In this document: positions 15,906-25,012 of the stretch, piece after piece
How the letters are laid out: each line of letters begins with the position of its first letter
How positions within the stretch are numbered: the first letter of the stretch is position 1
DNA from: Methylotenera_A sp031381645
GTDB lineage: Bacteria > Pseudomonadota > Gammaproteobacteria > Burkholderiales > Methylophilaceae
Assembly (NCBI GenBank): GCA_031381645.1
Contig: JANMYB010000037.1
Location: forward strand, 1 to 35,146
DNA length: 35,146 bases
Direction: 5' to 3'
Notes under the pieces: model-generated
The model's database searches: none
Told to the model about the DNA's origin: nothing
What the model saw: the letters and a program-made list of their open reading frames with translations, nothing else
Position numbers and translations under genes: made by a program

Positions 15906-17369
15906 TTAAACTGTACCACCTACCGTCAAGCTATCAATTTTCAGGGTCGGTTGACCAACGCCAACTGGTACGCTTTGGCCTTCTTTGCCGCAAGTACCGA
16001 CACCGCTGTCTAGCCTCATGTCATTACCTATCATCGAAACTCGTTTCAACACATCAGGTCCGTTGCCGATGAGCGTTGCACCTTTTACTGGATAGGTGAT
16101 TTTACCATCTTCAATCATGTATGCTTCAGCAGCACTAAATACAAACTTTCCGCTGGTAATATCTACCTGCCCACCGCCAAAATTTGCCGCATATAGGCCT
16201 TTTTTAACAGATTTAATAATCTCCGCAGGGTCTTTGTCGCCGTTCATCATATAGGTGTTGGTCATGCGCGGCATGGGGATGTGCGCGTAGCTCTCGCGGC
16301 GCGCATTACCTGTGACAGCCATGCCCATGAGACGTGCGTTGAGAGAGTCTTGAATGTAGCCGCGCAAAATGCCATTTTCAATGAGCACGGTTCGGTTGGT
16401 CGGGTTGCCTTCATCGTCTATATTTAGTGAGCCGCGCCTGTCAACAATCGTCCCGTCATCGACAATAGTGATGTCTTTGGCGGCCACTTGTTTGCCCATC
16501 ATGTTGGCGAATGCTGAACTGCCTTTGCGATTAAAGTCGCCTTCCAGCCCATGCCCAATGGCCTCATGTAGCAAAATTCCTGGCCAGCCAGCACCTAGTA
16601 CCACCGTCATGCTACCTGCGGGGGCAGGGCGCGCGCCGAGGTTTACAATGGCTTGATGCACGGCTTTTTGTGCATAGTCTTGTAAAATTTCATTGGTGAA
16701 ATAACTGTAATCAAACCGCCCGCCGCCGCCGCTAGAGCCTTGTTCGCGTCTGCCGTCTTGCTCAGCATGTACTTGCACCGAAACGCGTACCAAAGGGCGT
16801 ACATCCGCCGCCATCAGGCCATCGCTACGCGCTACCATAATCACTTCATATTCGCCCGCAATGCTCGCCATTACTTGTGTCACGCGTGGGTCAATTTTGC
16901 GCGCGAATTGTTCTAAGCGTTCAAGTAGTTTTACTTTTGCGTCTGCAGATAAGCTGGCGATTGGGTCTTGTGGCAGGTACAGTTGAGTTGCAGAGCGTTT
17001 AATGATGCTTTTGCCAGTTTGTTCTAAACCCAGCGCCGCGATAGACTTCGTCGCATCAGCCGCTGCTTTAAGCGCAGGCAAATTAATGTCGTCAGAATAG
17101 GCAAAGGCAGTTTTTTCGCCGCTCACAGCGCGTACTCCCACGCCTTGGTCTATCGAAAAATTGCCCGATTTGACTTGCCCTTCTTCTAAGCCCCAAGATT
17201 CTGAGCGCGAATATTGAAAGTACAAATCGGCGTAATCGACTTGATGCGACATAATGTTAGAAAGGATGCCCTGCAAGCCGCTTGCAGTAAGGCTTGCAGG
17301 CTTAAGCAAAACATCGTTTGCAATGCTAAAATGATCGGCTTTGGTTAGATTAGGTTGTTCAATTTTCAT
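15906..17369 (-). CDS. tldD: Metalloprotease TldD
   Basis: 487 residues (E. coli 481). TldD forms a heterodimer with TldE (PmbA), which degrades unfolded peptides and matures ribosomally made peptides such as microcin B17 and CcdA fragments. Seen: the N-terminal beta-rich domain (about 40-240), the zinc motif HEAIGH at residues 268-273 (HExxxH), GLEGDFNRKGSSAF, SLNARLMGMAVTGNARRESY, and near the C-terminus GVGTCGKEGQSVPVGVGQP with Cys460 as the third metal ligand. The end TVGGTV is diagnostic of TldD rather than TldE, which lacks HExxxH. It is last in the minus-strand group yhdP-nit-tldD, 59 bases after the amidase gene. tldE is not in the window. Confidence 0.97.
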   Translation of the reverse strand: MKIEQPNLTKADHFSIANDVLLKPASLTASGLQGILSNIMSHQVDYADLYFQYSRSESWGLEEGQVKSGNFSIDQGVGVRAVSGEKTAFAYSDDINLPALKAAADATKSIAALGLEQTGKSIIKRSATQLYLPQDPIASLSADAKVKLLERLEQFARKIDPRVTQVMASIAGEYEVIMVARSDGLMAADVRPLVRVSVQVHAEQDGRREQGSSGGGGRFDYSYFTNEILQDYAQKAVHQAIVNLGARPAPAGSMTVVLGAGWPGILLHEAIGHGLEGDFNRKGSSAFANMMGKQVAAKDITIVDDGTIVDRRGSLNIDDEGNPTNRTVLIENGILRGYIQDSLNARLMGMAVTGNARRESYAHIPMPRMTNTYMMNGDKDPAEIIKSVKKGLYAANFGGGQVDITSGKFVFSAAEAYMIEDGKITYPVKGATLIGNGPDVLKRVSMIGNDMRLDSGVGTCGKEGQSVPVGVGQPTLKIDSLTVGGTV

Positions 17370-17428
17370 ACGGGTACTATACCAGCACCGCTTAAAAGCA
17401 GCGTAAGTATATTCTTGAATTACAGTTA

Positions 17429-18337
17429 TTAAATTGACTTAATGGTGCGATGTTTCAGTGCTGGCAAACTGTTGCGCAAGCTGGTTTGATAGTCACGATT
17501 GATATTGGCGATGACCACACCAGAGCCGCGTGGCAACCTATCTAAAATCACGCCCCACGGATCCACAATCATGCTGTTGCCATGTGTTTCGCGGCCTGAT
17601 AAATGGTAGCCACCTTGTGCGGGAGCAATGACGTAACATAGATTTTCTATCGCGCGGGCGCGGATTAGCGACTCCCAATGTGCTTTACCCGTAGTTTCAG
17701 TAAATGCAGATGGAATGACAATCATATCGACAGCGCCCATGGCGCGATACAGCTCGGGAAAGCGCAAATCGTAGCAAACGGAGAGGCCGATTTTGCCGTA
17801 GGGCGTTTCCACTACGACAACCTCGTTACCTGACTCGATGGTATTTTCTTCATGATAATGCTCGGTGCCTAAATCGAGCCCGAAAAGATGAATTTTGTCG
17901 TAACGCGCGACTTGTTCGCCCTTGTCGTTATACACCAAGCAGCTATTGCGCACTTTGTTGGGAAAGTTGCTAGCTAGAGGTACAGTGCCGCCGATGAGCC
18001 AAATCTCGTATTCACGCGCCATTTTTGAGAGAAAATGTTGGATTAGACCGTCGCCTGCTTTTTCACGCACGCCTACTTTGTCACTTTCTTTAGCTCCCAT
18101 AATGCAGAAATATTCTGGTAACACGACAATTTTTGCGCCTTGCTCGACTGCAATAGTAATCAAGCGTTCGGCTTCAGTAAGGTTTGACGCTACGTTTGGA
18201 CTAGACGCCATCTGAATGCCAGCTACTCTTACCACGCCTGACGTAGTGACTTTATTGAGAGACTTGCTACTAGAGGTTACGTTGTCTGCGGCGTTTCTAT
18301 AGCGCTTTGGTGTTTTATTTCGCGAGGTAATTGGCAT
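17429..18337 (-). CDS. Carbon-nitrogen hydrolase, Nit-type (deaminated glutathione/omega-amidase-like)
   Basis: 302 residues, nitrilase superfamily, closest in pattern to Nit1/YbeM-like enzymes that hydrolyse deaminated glutathione or 2-oxo-amides. The catalytic triad is visible: Glu75 in VVLPEYFC, Lys148 in YDKIHLFGLDLG and Cys188 in SVCYDLRFPELYR. Further blocks are IVIPSAFTETTGKAHWESL and RETHGNSMIVDPWG. The domain proper starts at VVRVAGIQMASS (about residue 35); the first 34 residues are Ser/Lys-rich and unusual, so the true start may lie further in, though no ATG is available between 1 and 43. Lies 28 bases after yhdP and before tldD, an order conserved in many proteobacteria. Exact substrate uncertain. 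Confidence 0.92.
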   Translation of the reverse strand: MPITSRNKTPKRYRNAADNVTSSSKSLNKVTTSGVVRVAGIQMASSPNVASNLTEAERLITIAVEQGAKIVVLPEYFCIMGAKESDKVGVREKAGDGLIQHFLSKMAREYEIWLIGGTVPLASNFPNKVRNSCLVYNDKGEQVARYDKIHLFGLDLGTEHYHEENTIESGNEVVVVETPYGKIGLSVCYDLRFPELYRAMGAVDMIVIPSAFTETTGKAHWESLIRARAIENLCYVIAPAQGGYHLSGRETHGNSMIVDPWGVILDRLPRGSGVVIANINRDYQTSLRNSLPALKHRTIKSI

Positions 18338-18365
18338 AAACTTTTCTTTTTGTTTGAATTTATAA

Positions 18366-21300
18366 TCAAGGGTTTAGTGGCGATTTATTGCTCGGTTTTT
18401 GCACATTATCTTTCTCTGATTCTACCTCTACTGGTTTATCCCATGTGCCAGTAATGGTGTATTCACTAGAGATAATTTTGTTAAACGGGTCTTTCAGTAT
18501 TTTTTGTGCAACAAAAGCAGCAGCTCCAGCAATTGGGCCGCCAGCCAGCGCGGCAAGCGATAAACTATCGCTGACATGCGGCGTAACTTTCACTTTTAAT
18601 TTTTGCGTTTCTGTTTTTAAGTTAGTTTCACCTTTGATAGTGGTTTCAGCGGCGGGCCCTGTCATAAAAAAGTCATCGCTACGCATAATGCCATTATCAA
18701 TTTTGGCACTTGCGCTAATTTTATCAAAAGCAAAACCATCGCTGAACAAATCTCTAAAGTCCAAACTCAAGCGACGTGGCAGGCTTTGCAGAGTAAGCAA
18801 GCCAAATAAACGCCCAACGCCAGGTTGCACTTTTAAAATTTGACCTTTTTTGGCTTCTAGCTTGAAGTTGCCATCTAAACTATCAGCATCAAATTCATGC
18901 GGGCTACCAGACCATTGCAATTGACCGATGACTTCAGCTTCGCCACCTTTTACCGCATCTGGCTGACCAAAACGCTTGAGAGTTTTGCCGATATTGCTCA
19001 CATTTAGTGCAAATTTGAGGCTTGTATTTGGGTTACGCTTCCAATTATGCCAGCTACCATCGGCGGTTAACGTGCTGTCTGGGTTGGTAATTTTTAGCTT
19101 TTGAATAGTCCAGTCATCACCAGTTTCATAGGCGTTCAGTTCCAGACTACCTAAGTTTTTATTGCCTAGCTGAAAATTATCCGCCATCACATCCAACGCA
19201 GGGTAGCTCTTAGTGAGCTTTCGGAAATCTTTTTTCTCGGCGATTTTAATAGGTTCGCTACTACTTGCTTCGCTGTTGTTAGGAATACTTAGATTTTTAA
19301 GTCGTGCAATAATTTTTCCGTTACCAGCGTTTTGCCATTCCGCATCGCCAGTAATTTCTTGGCTATCAATCGCTATTCGCAAGCCGGTGGTATTGGGTTG
19401 TGCAACTAGCTTCACCGCATTTAACCTGCGGCCAAAAACGTCTAATTTTTGCACGATAACATTGGCTTTATTGATGGTTATTGGCGAAGCATCCACTTTA
19501 TTGCGGGGCTTGTTAAATAGTACTAACCAGTCGTTTACATCTACATAATCCAACTTACCATGCAATGATATGCCTAGCTGACTAGGTGTTTCTGCAGCCA
19601 TATTGATACCAATATCACCACGTTCAAAAGTTAGCTTACCCGCTTGTTCCGTACGTAATATTTTTGCAGAAATGATGCTGCCAACTTTAATGTCTAGGTT
19701 GTCATTGCTAGGGCTGCTTTGTTTTTTTTCAATGTTAAAAGCCATTTCTTGGTTAGCTGGCTTGTTAAAGGGCGATGGAAGTTGTATGGCCATACCTACT
19801 AAGTTTGAGCGCAAGTTAACATCAACCAGCGGTTTTTTAATGGTGATATCACCTGTCCAGTCTGTGTTGCCTTGCATGCTATCTATCAGCGCATTTGAAG
19901 CTAATTTTTTTATGCCAACATCGAAAATACGCCCATTGGCTTTTATCCGCAATATTTTGTCAGAGCCAGTAACTAAGCTAAACTGTGCTGGGCCGCCCAA
20001 AATTTCTGTGCTCACATTTTGCGCGGTTAAGCTGTTCTCGGTAAAATTAAGCACGCCATTTAACTTATTAAGTTCTGGCAAACCAACATCTGCATTGGCG
20101 AAAATCGTGCCATTAGTGATTTTGTAAACGCCTTTGTATTTCGCAGCTTCTAGGTCTTGCATGGGTATTTTTAGCTCTAATGAAAGCTTGCCACTACCTG
20201 CAGTTTTTAAGTCGTCAGTAAAGCCTTGCGTCACTAACCTTACGGGGCTCTCGTTGACGAATTTTATACCATCAACCACTGATCCTTCTACTTCGCTCAC
20301 AATATGCAACATTGGCCAATCGGCGTCAAGCTGTGGAATTTCCGTTCTGCTTTTGATGATTTTATTGCCATAAATATGACCTTTATTGGCGTTGAGTTCC
20401 ATGCGTTTTCCCTCAAACAGCATGTCTAATCCCAGACCTTCCACAACAGGCCAGCCAGTACCATACTCCAATACCACATCGCTCATTTTGGCAGTTACTT
20501 TAAAGATTCCTAGTTTCCTATCTAGTTTATTCTTTTTATCTACGTATGGAAAATCCGCTAAATTGCCTTTAACTACTAGATTAACATCTTCAGCGCGACC
20601 CGATAAAATAGAGGTGTCAAGCCAATGTAAGGTCTCTTTACCAAGCATGATTGGGTAATAAAAAAGCGCGTATTTGGCGTTGCCCTTACCAAATTTCCCA
20701 ACTAAATCTAAATGGCCACCTTTGATGTCGTTCATGACATAACTAGCATTTACCGTACCAGTAATGTGTGGGCTGGTAATAAAAAGTTCTTTGGCAGTGA
20801 CTTTGGTTTTGTTGTTGTTGATTTCCCAATTTATTTGGCCATTTAGTTTGTTTGCAGGTATCGGCCAGCGCAAAATATCTTTTAAATCTAACATAGCATT
20901 TTGCGTGTTTAAAATCACTACGCCACCATCTTCATCGGCTTTTATTGTGCCTGTGAGGTTGCTAAAGCCAGGGATTTTTTGGTATGCAGTAATACCTAGT
21001 TTTTTAAATGAAGTGTTGATTTTGTAAGCGCTAGGACTCTTCGCTTCACCCTCATAACCTAATGATAGTCCTTGTAATTCCCCCACAGGCGAGAACTCAT
21101 TTAGTTGCTTGCTTACATTTTCTGGCAAGTCAAAATAGGGTGAAAGCTGTTTAATGGTAGCCAAATCAAATTGGTCTAGTTTCAGGTCTGCGCTTACCCA
21201 AGGTTTGCCATTCTTGGCGCTACTTGCATAATAGCCGCTGCCGTTGTTGATATTGACGCCAGTGTTGGTGATCAGCTTAATGTTTTGTGCGCTGATGGTT

Positions 21301-22235
21301 TGCGTGTTTTTAAAGTCGCTCCAACCTATATCGCCAGTAAATTGTTTTGCGATAAAAGGTACAGTCTGCTTATTTACAGTAAGTGAAAGGTTGTTTAATG
21401 CGGCATGCATTTTCACTTTTTCAATTTTTGCATCAGAAAAATCTAGCGAAATTTGCGCATCACCTGTGCCAGATTGGATATCTACTGGATAGTTTAGCCA
21501 AGGCCGCCAGACGGCTAAATCGGCTTGTTTTAGCTGTAAAAACAGATCGCCATGCCAAGTGTCTATTTTGCCAACATCGCGCCCAACAAAACGCCCATTA
21601 GCTTCTATCACATGGTTGGTGCCAATTGAAGGTAGCGCATTAATGCTAAACGTGTGCTGACCAAACAAGGTTTTCCAAGCAGGGTTGAGTAGCGTGAGAT
21701 TGAGTTGTTTAAGCGATAGTGGGGGCGCTTGACGCAAATCATCTAACCAAATCACTTGCGCGTTTTTTACGCGAACTTTGGCCTGACTGAGCAACCAATT
21801 GGGGAATTTTGGCTGACTTTTGCCCGCTAAATTAATACCAGCTAAGTAAATGTCGCCATTCGCTTTACGACGTATGGTCAGCTCGGGTTGATAGATGACG
21901 AGCTTGGACAAGCGTGGCTCCAACAAAGGTAGACTAAGCCACGAGACGTTCGCTTGTACATCGTTTAGATGTAGCGCAGAGCGATTTTCTGCGTCAAATA
22001 CGTCAATATTTTTTAGTTCAACATGTGGATATATGCCACTCCAGCCGGTCTCTATGGCGCCGATGGTGATTTTTTGCCCAGCGGTTTTGCTAGCAAAGGT
22101 GGCAATATCATCTTTATATTGATCGATATTTGGGAATATGACAAAACGTACCACCAACATCGCCAATGCTGCTATGCCTAGCAAAAATAACAATGCGTAT
22201 AAGGCCCAGCGGTAAAGTTTTTTTAGATGAGTCAT
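18366..22235 (-). CDS. yhdP: YhdP family AsmA-like envelope protein
   Basis: 1289 residues (E. coli YhdP 1266). YhdP is an AsmA-like bridge protein in the inner membrane that spans the periplasm and, with TamB and YdbH, moves phospholipids to the outer membrane. Seen: one N-terminal transmembrane helix (about 9-33), then AsmA-type sequence (DIATFASKTAGQKITIGAIE), a long beta-rich periplasmic body (DUF3971 region), and a C-terminal AsmA-like end with LFGLLTLQSLPRRLSLDFRD, DGFAFDKISASAKI and an amphipathic ALAGGPIAGAAAFVAQKIL. Both LPRRLSLDF and the closing EYTITGTWDKP are family hallmarks. No Shine-Dalgarno sequence is evident before the ATG. First gene of the yhdP-nit-tldD group; the 227-base gap to yheS must hold divergent promoters. 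Confidence 0.95.
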   Translation of the reverse strand: MTHLKKLYRWALYALLFLLGIAALAMLVVRFVIFPNIDQYKDDIATFASKTAGQKITIGAIETGWSGIYPHVELKNIDVFDAENRSALHLNDVQANVSWLSLPLLEPRLSKLVIYQPELTIRRKANGDIYLAGINLAGKSQPKFPNWLLSQAKVRVKNAQVIWLDDLRQAPPLSLKQLNLTLLNPAWKTLFGQHTFSINALPSIGTNHVIEANGRFVGRDVGKIDTWHGDLFLQLKQADLAVWRPWLNYPVDIQSGTGDAQISLDFSDAKIEKVKMHAALNNLSLTVNKQTVPFIAKQFTGDIGWSDFKNTQTISAQNIKLITNTGVNINNGSGYYASSAKNGKPWVSADLKLDQFDLATIKQLSPYFDLPENVSKQLNEFSPVGELQGLSLGYEGEAKSPSAYKINTSFKKLGITAYQKIPGFSNLTGTIKADEDGGVVILNTQNAMLDLKDILRWPIPANKLNGQINWEINNNKTKVTAKELFITSPHITGTVNASYVMNDIKGGHLDLVGKFGKGNAKYALFYYPIMLGKETLHWLDTSILSGRAEDVNLVVKGNLADFPYVDKKNKLDRKLGIFKVTAKMSDVVLEYGTGWPVVEGLGLDMLFEGKRMELNANKGHIYGNKIIKSRTEIPQLDADWPMLHIVSEVEGSVVDGIKFVNESPVRLVTQGFTDDLKTAGSGKLSLELKIPMQDLEAAKYKGVYKITNGTIFANADVGLPELNKLNGVLNFTENSLTAQNVSTEILGGPAQFSLVTGSDKILRIKANGRIFDVGIKKLASNALIDSMQGNTDWTGDITIKKPLVDVNLRSNLVGMAIQLPSPFNKPANQEMAFNIEKKQSSPSNDNLDIKVGSIISAKILRTEQAGKLTFERGDIGINMAAETPSQLGISLHGKLDYVDVNDWLVLFNKPRNKVDASPITINKANVIVQKLDVFGRRLNAVKLVAQPNTTGLRIAIDSQEITGDAEWQNAGNGKIIARLKNLSIPNNSEASSSEPIKIAEKKDFRKLTKSYPALDVMADNFQLGNKNLGSLELNAYETGDDWTIQKLKITNPDSTLTADGSWHNWKRNPNTSLKFALNVSNIGKTLKRFGQPDAVKGGEAEVIGQLQWSGSPHEFDADSLDGNFKLEAKKGQILKVQPGVGRLFGLLTLQSLPRRLSLDFRDLFSDGFAFDKISASAKIDNGIMRSDDFFMTGPAAETTIKGETNLKTETQKLKVKVTPHVSDSLSLAALAGGPIAGAAAFVAQKILKDPFNKIISSEYTITGTWDKPVEVESEKDNVQKPSNKSPLNP

Positions 22236-22462
22236 GCTTAAGGAATTTATTAGAATTTTTAGTATGGTGTCAATTTTTTGGCATTGCGCATTGGAAGTTA
22301 GCGTTTATTTTACTTTAATTTGGGTGAATAACTTGTTAATAAAACGTAAACATTTAATAAGAAACCAGGCTAGATTGCTTTAGAATAACGCCTTTTGACC
22401 GATTTGGCTGACATTTGGCTAATAAGTTCAAGTTTGGTTAAGGCGCACATGGGTTTGATTGA

Positions 22463-24376
22463 ATGATTCAATTTAGAAATTTAACGCTCACGCGCGGTGT
22501 GAAGGTGTTGCTACAAGCGGCATCTTTTCAACTACATCTAGGCCATAAGGTTGGGTTGATTGGCGCGAATGGCGCAGGCAAAACTTCGCTGTTTGCCTTG
22601 CTACGTGGCGAGTTGCAGCCCGAAGTTGGCGATTTGGAAATGCCGCCAAATTGGGTAATTGCGCACGTGGCGCAAGAAATGACAGCGCTAGATTTGCCTG
22701 CGTTAGAATTTACGCTAGATGGCGATGTAGAGCTGCGCGAAATTGAACATGCGCTCATGGTTGCAGAAACCAATCATCAAGGCGAAAAAATTGCCGAGCT
22801 GCATCATCGATTAAGCGATATTGAAGGTTACAGCGCTAAAGCACGTGCATCGGCGTTGCTGGATGGCTTAGGCTTCTCTCAGGCTGATTTGGCACGTTCT
22901 GTAAGCGAATTTTCTGGTGGTTGGCGCGTGCGCTTGAATTTGGCGCGTGCGTTGATGTGCCGCAGCGATTTATTGCTGCTAGATGAGCCGACTAACCACC
23001 TAGATTTGGATGCGGTGATTTGGTTAGAAGGCTGGCTGCGCGAGTATCGCGGTACTTTAGTGCTGATTTCGCACGATAGAGATTTTTTGGATGCAGTCAT
23101 CGACAATGTGCTGCACATTGAGCAGCAAACGATTACCTTGTATCGTGGTGGTTATAGCGATTTTGAACGGCAACGCGCAGAAAAACTGGCTTTGCAACAA
23201 GCGATGTTTGAAAAACAACAACGCAAAGTCGCGCATTTGCACAGTTATATTGATCGCTTTCGCGTACAAGCTACCAAGGCACGCCAAGCGCAAAGCCGCA
23301 TTAAGGCGCTGGAGCGCATGGAATTGATTTCGGCCGCGCATGTGGACTCGCAATTTAGCTTTGAATTTCGCGCGCCGTTAAACGCACCAGACCCTCTGTT
23401 GGTGCTGGATGAAATTGATGCTGGCTACACCGATAAAATTATACTCAAAAAAGTAATCATGGCAATTCGCCCAGGTGAGCGCATTGGCTTGCTGGGCAAA
23501 AATGGCGCGGGAAAATCGACGCTGATTAAACTGTTGGCGACTGAACTTAAACCTTTAGCGGGCAAAAGAGTTGAAGGCAAAGATTTGCGCATTGGCTATT
23601 TTGCGCAACATCAATTAGAGCAACTTCGCCTAAACGAATCGCCGCTGCAACACATGCTGCGACTAGACCCGATCACGCGCGAGCAAGAGCATTTGAATTA
23701 TCTAGGCGGCTTTGATTTTAAAGGCGACATGGCACGTAGCTCAATTGAAAATTTTTCTGGTGGCGAAAAATCGCGCCTCGCCTTGGCGCTGTTAATTTGG
23801 ACGCGACCAAACTTACTGTTACTCGACGAGCCAACTAACCATTTAGACTTGGAAATGCGTTATGCTTTAACGCTCGCGCTGCAAGATTACGAAGGCGGCG
23901 TGATTTTGGTTTCGCACGATAGAGCTTTATTAAGAGCAAGCTGCGATAAATTTGTGTTAGTTGCGCATGGCAAAGCGGAAGCATTTGATGGTGATTTGGA
24001 AGATTATAAAGCTTGGTTATCAGATCAAAAAACCGCACAAAACGATGTCCTGCAAGCCAATATCCATGCGCCTCCCAAGGCGGTTAATTTAAACAATTAC
24101 ACGCAAAATAAATTAGAACGACAAGCACGCATTCTGCAGCGCCGGCCATTACTAAAAGAGACTGAGCAGATTGAAAAACAGCTTGAAAAATTAAACCAAG
24201 AAAAAGAAAATTTAGATACACGAGCCAGTGAAACCGCTTTATATGAAGTTGAAAATAAACAAGAATTACAGAGCTTGCTAAAACGCCAAGCCGAACTTAG
24301 CGGCGCAATTGATGAAGCCGAAATGCGCTGGCTAGAGCTGCATGAACAGCTTGAAACTTTACCCGAAGTAAACTAA
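22463..24376 (+). CDS. yheS: ABC-F family ATPase YheS
   Basis: 637 residues, the same length as E. coli YheS. ABC-F proteins act at the ribosomal E site and rescue ribosomes stalled by particular nascent peptides. Two ABC domains are seen: Walker A GANGAGKTS (34-42), signature FSGGWRVRLNLARAL, Walker B LLLLDEPTNHLDLDAVIWLE; then the linker arm with HLHSYIDRFRVQATKARQAQ; then Walker A GLLGKNGAGKST, signature FSGGEKSRLALALL and LLLLDEPTNHLDLEMR. A charged coiled coil (about 555-632) ends the protein. RGVKVLL at the start and the YIDRFRVQATKARQAQ linker separate YheS from EttA and Uup. It carries one copy of the AATATCCATG motif (24058-24068) near its 3' end. Confidence 0.93.
   Translation: MIQFRNLTLTRGVKVLLQAASFQLHLGHKVGLIGANGAGKTSLFALLRGELQPEVGDLEMPPNWVIAHVAQEMTALDLPALEFTLDGDVELREIEHALMVAETNHQGEKIAELHHRLSDIEGYSAKARASALLDGLGFSQADLARSVSEFSGGWRVRLNLARALMCRSDLLLLDEPTNHLDLDAVIWLEGWLREYRGTLVLISHDRDFLDAVIDNVLHIEQQTITLYRGGYSDFERQRAEKLALQQAMFEKQQRKVAHLHSYIDRFRVQATKARQAQSRIKALERMELISAAHVDSQFSFEFRAPLNAPDPLLVLDEIDAGYTDKIILKKVIMAIRPGERIGLLGKNGAGKSTLIKLLATELKPLAGKRVEGKDLRIGYFAQHQLEQLRLNESPLQHMLRLDPITREQEHLNYLGGFDFKGDMARSSIENFSGGEKSRLALALLIWTRPNLLLLDEPTNHLDLEMRYALTLALQDYEGGVILVSHDRALLRASCDKFVLVAHGKAEAFDGDLEDYKAWLSDQKTAQNDVLQANIHAPPKAVNLNNYTQNKLERQARILQRRPLLKETEQIEKQLEKLNQEKENLDTRASETALYEVENKQELQSLLKRQAELSGAIDEAEMRWLELHEQLETLPEVN
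24058..24068 (+). repeat. Motif copy 4: CAATATCCATG
   Basis: Core CAATATCCATG with flanks AAGC and CGCC near the 3' end of yheS, read on the plus strand as Ala-Asn-Ile-His-Ala in a poorly conserved part of the protein. Confidence 0.7.
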
Positions 24377-24413
24377 AAAACCTAACTAGAAATTAACTAA
24401 AAAAGAGAACGAT

Positions 24414-24986
24414 ATGGATTATTCAAAACGCCTCACTTTGCTGCACGCCTTATGTCTTGCGGAAACTTTTGACGATGATGGTGCAAAACACAACATTAAT
24501 TTAAGCGAATATAACGCGCTGGATTCCGCGCATTATTTAGCTAGCTACGTCACTTTCAAGGCGATTCAAGCGGCCGATAGACAGCCTGCATTTGAGCACA
24601 AAAATAACTTTGATATGTTAAGCGTGTATCAAACTTATGCGCTGTTGGCGTTTGCGTTTTTTACCGCGCCGCTAGCCGCCGAAACTGGTTCTCGAGAAAC
24701 AAACATGCCAGATTTAACCGCCGCGCAAATTATCATTGCAAAAACCTTATTTGCAGGTTTGCCAGAAGCGGAATTAATGGAAATTATCGAAAGTGGCTTT
24801 ACCAAATTCAAACTCATCGGCGAAGCTGAAGCCGAACACTGGAGCGAGTTCCGCGAGAATTTAGATAAACTCACGGTAAGCTTTGTAGTAGCTGGTACCG
24901 ACGACGACAGCCCGCACAGCAAAGAGGAAGTGTTGCCGCTATTTGGGCAGATGTTAAGCCAGTTGTGTGAGGCGTTTGAAGCTTAA
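24414..24986 (+). CDS. Unrecognised helical cytosolic protein
   Basis: 190 residues; I do not recognise the family. No signal peptide and no convincing transmembrane span, though YQTYALLAFAFFTAPLAAET (about 72-91) is a hydrophobic patch that would fit a buried helix. The sequence is acidic and rich in Leu, Ala and Glu and looks all-helical; the second half, AQIIIAKTLFAGLPEAELME to LFGQMLSQLCEAF, has regular heptad-like spacing. No catalytic motif stands out. It starts 37 bases after yheS with AAAGAG as a modest Shine-Dalgarno sequence, so the two are probably co-transcribed and it might assist YheS. Codon use matches the neighbours, so it seems a resident gene. Confidence 0.8.
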   Translation: MDYSKRLTLLHALCLAETFDDDGAKHNINLSEYNALDSAHYLASYVTFKAIQAADRQPAFEHKNNFDMLSVYQTYALLAFAFFTAPLAAETGSRETNMPDLTAAQIIIAKTLFAGLPEAELMEIIESGFTKFKLIGEAEAEHWSEFRENLDKLTVSFVVAGTDDDSPHSKEEVLPLFGQMLSQLCEAFEA

Positions 24987-25004
24987 GCAACTTCGTGCAG
25001 CATT

Positions 25005-25012
25005 AATGTTAG
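25005..25012. repeat. Left 8-bp direct repeat flanking the HEPN gene
   Basis: AATGTTAG, spanning the stop codon of the HEPN gene (TAA on the minus strand). The partner copy is at 26268-26275 over the prfC stop. Confidence 0.45.

Noticed and set aside
19603..20127. 174-residue plus-strand ORF, and several others, antisense to yhdP
   Set aside because: yhdP coding sequence is continuous and family-typical; the antisense ORFs are low-complexity Ser/Leu-rich translations without motifs.
22236..22462. A small RNA or short gene in the largest intergenic gap
   Set aside because: No ORF with a Shine-Dalgarno sequence, no strong hairpin plus T-tract and no convincing -35/-10 pair could be assigned; it is probably the divergent promoter region of yhdP and yheS.
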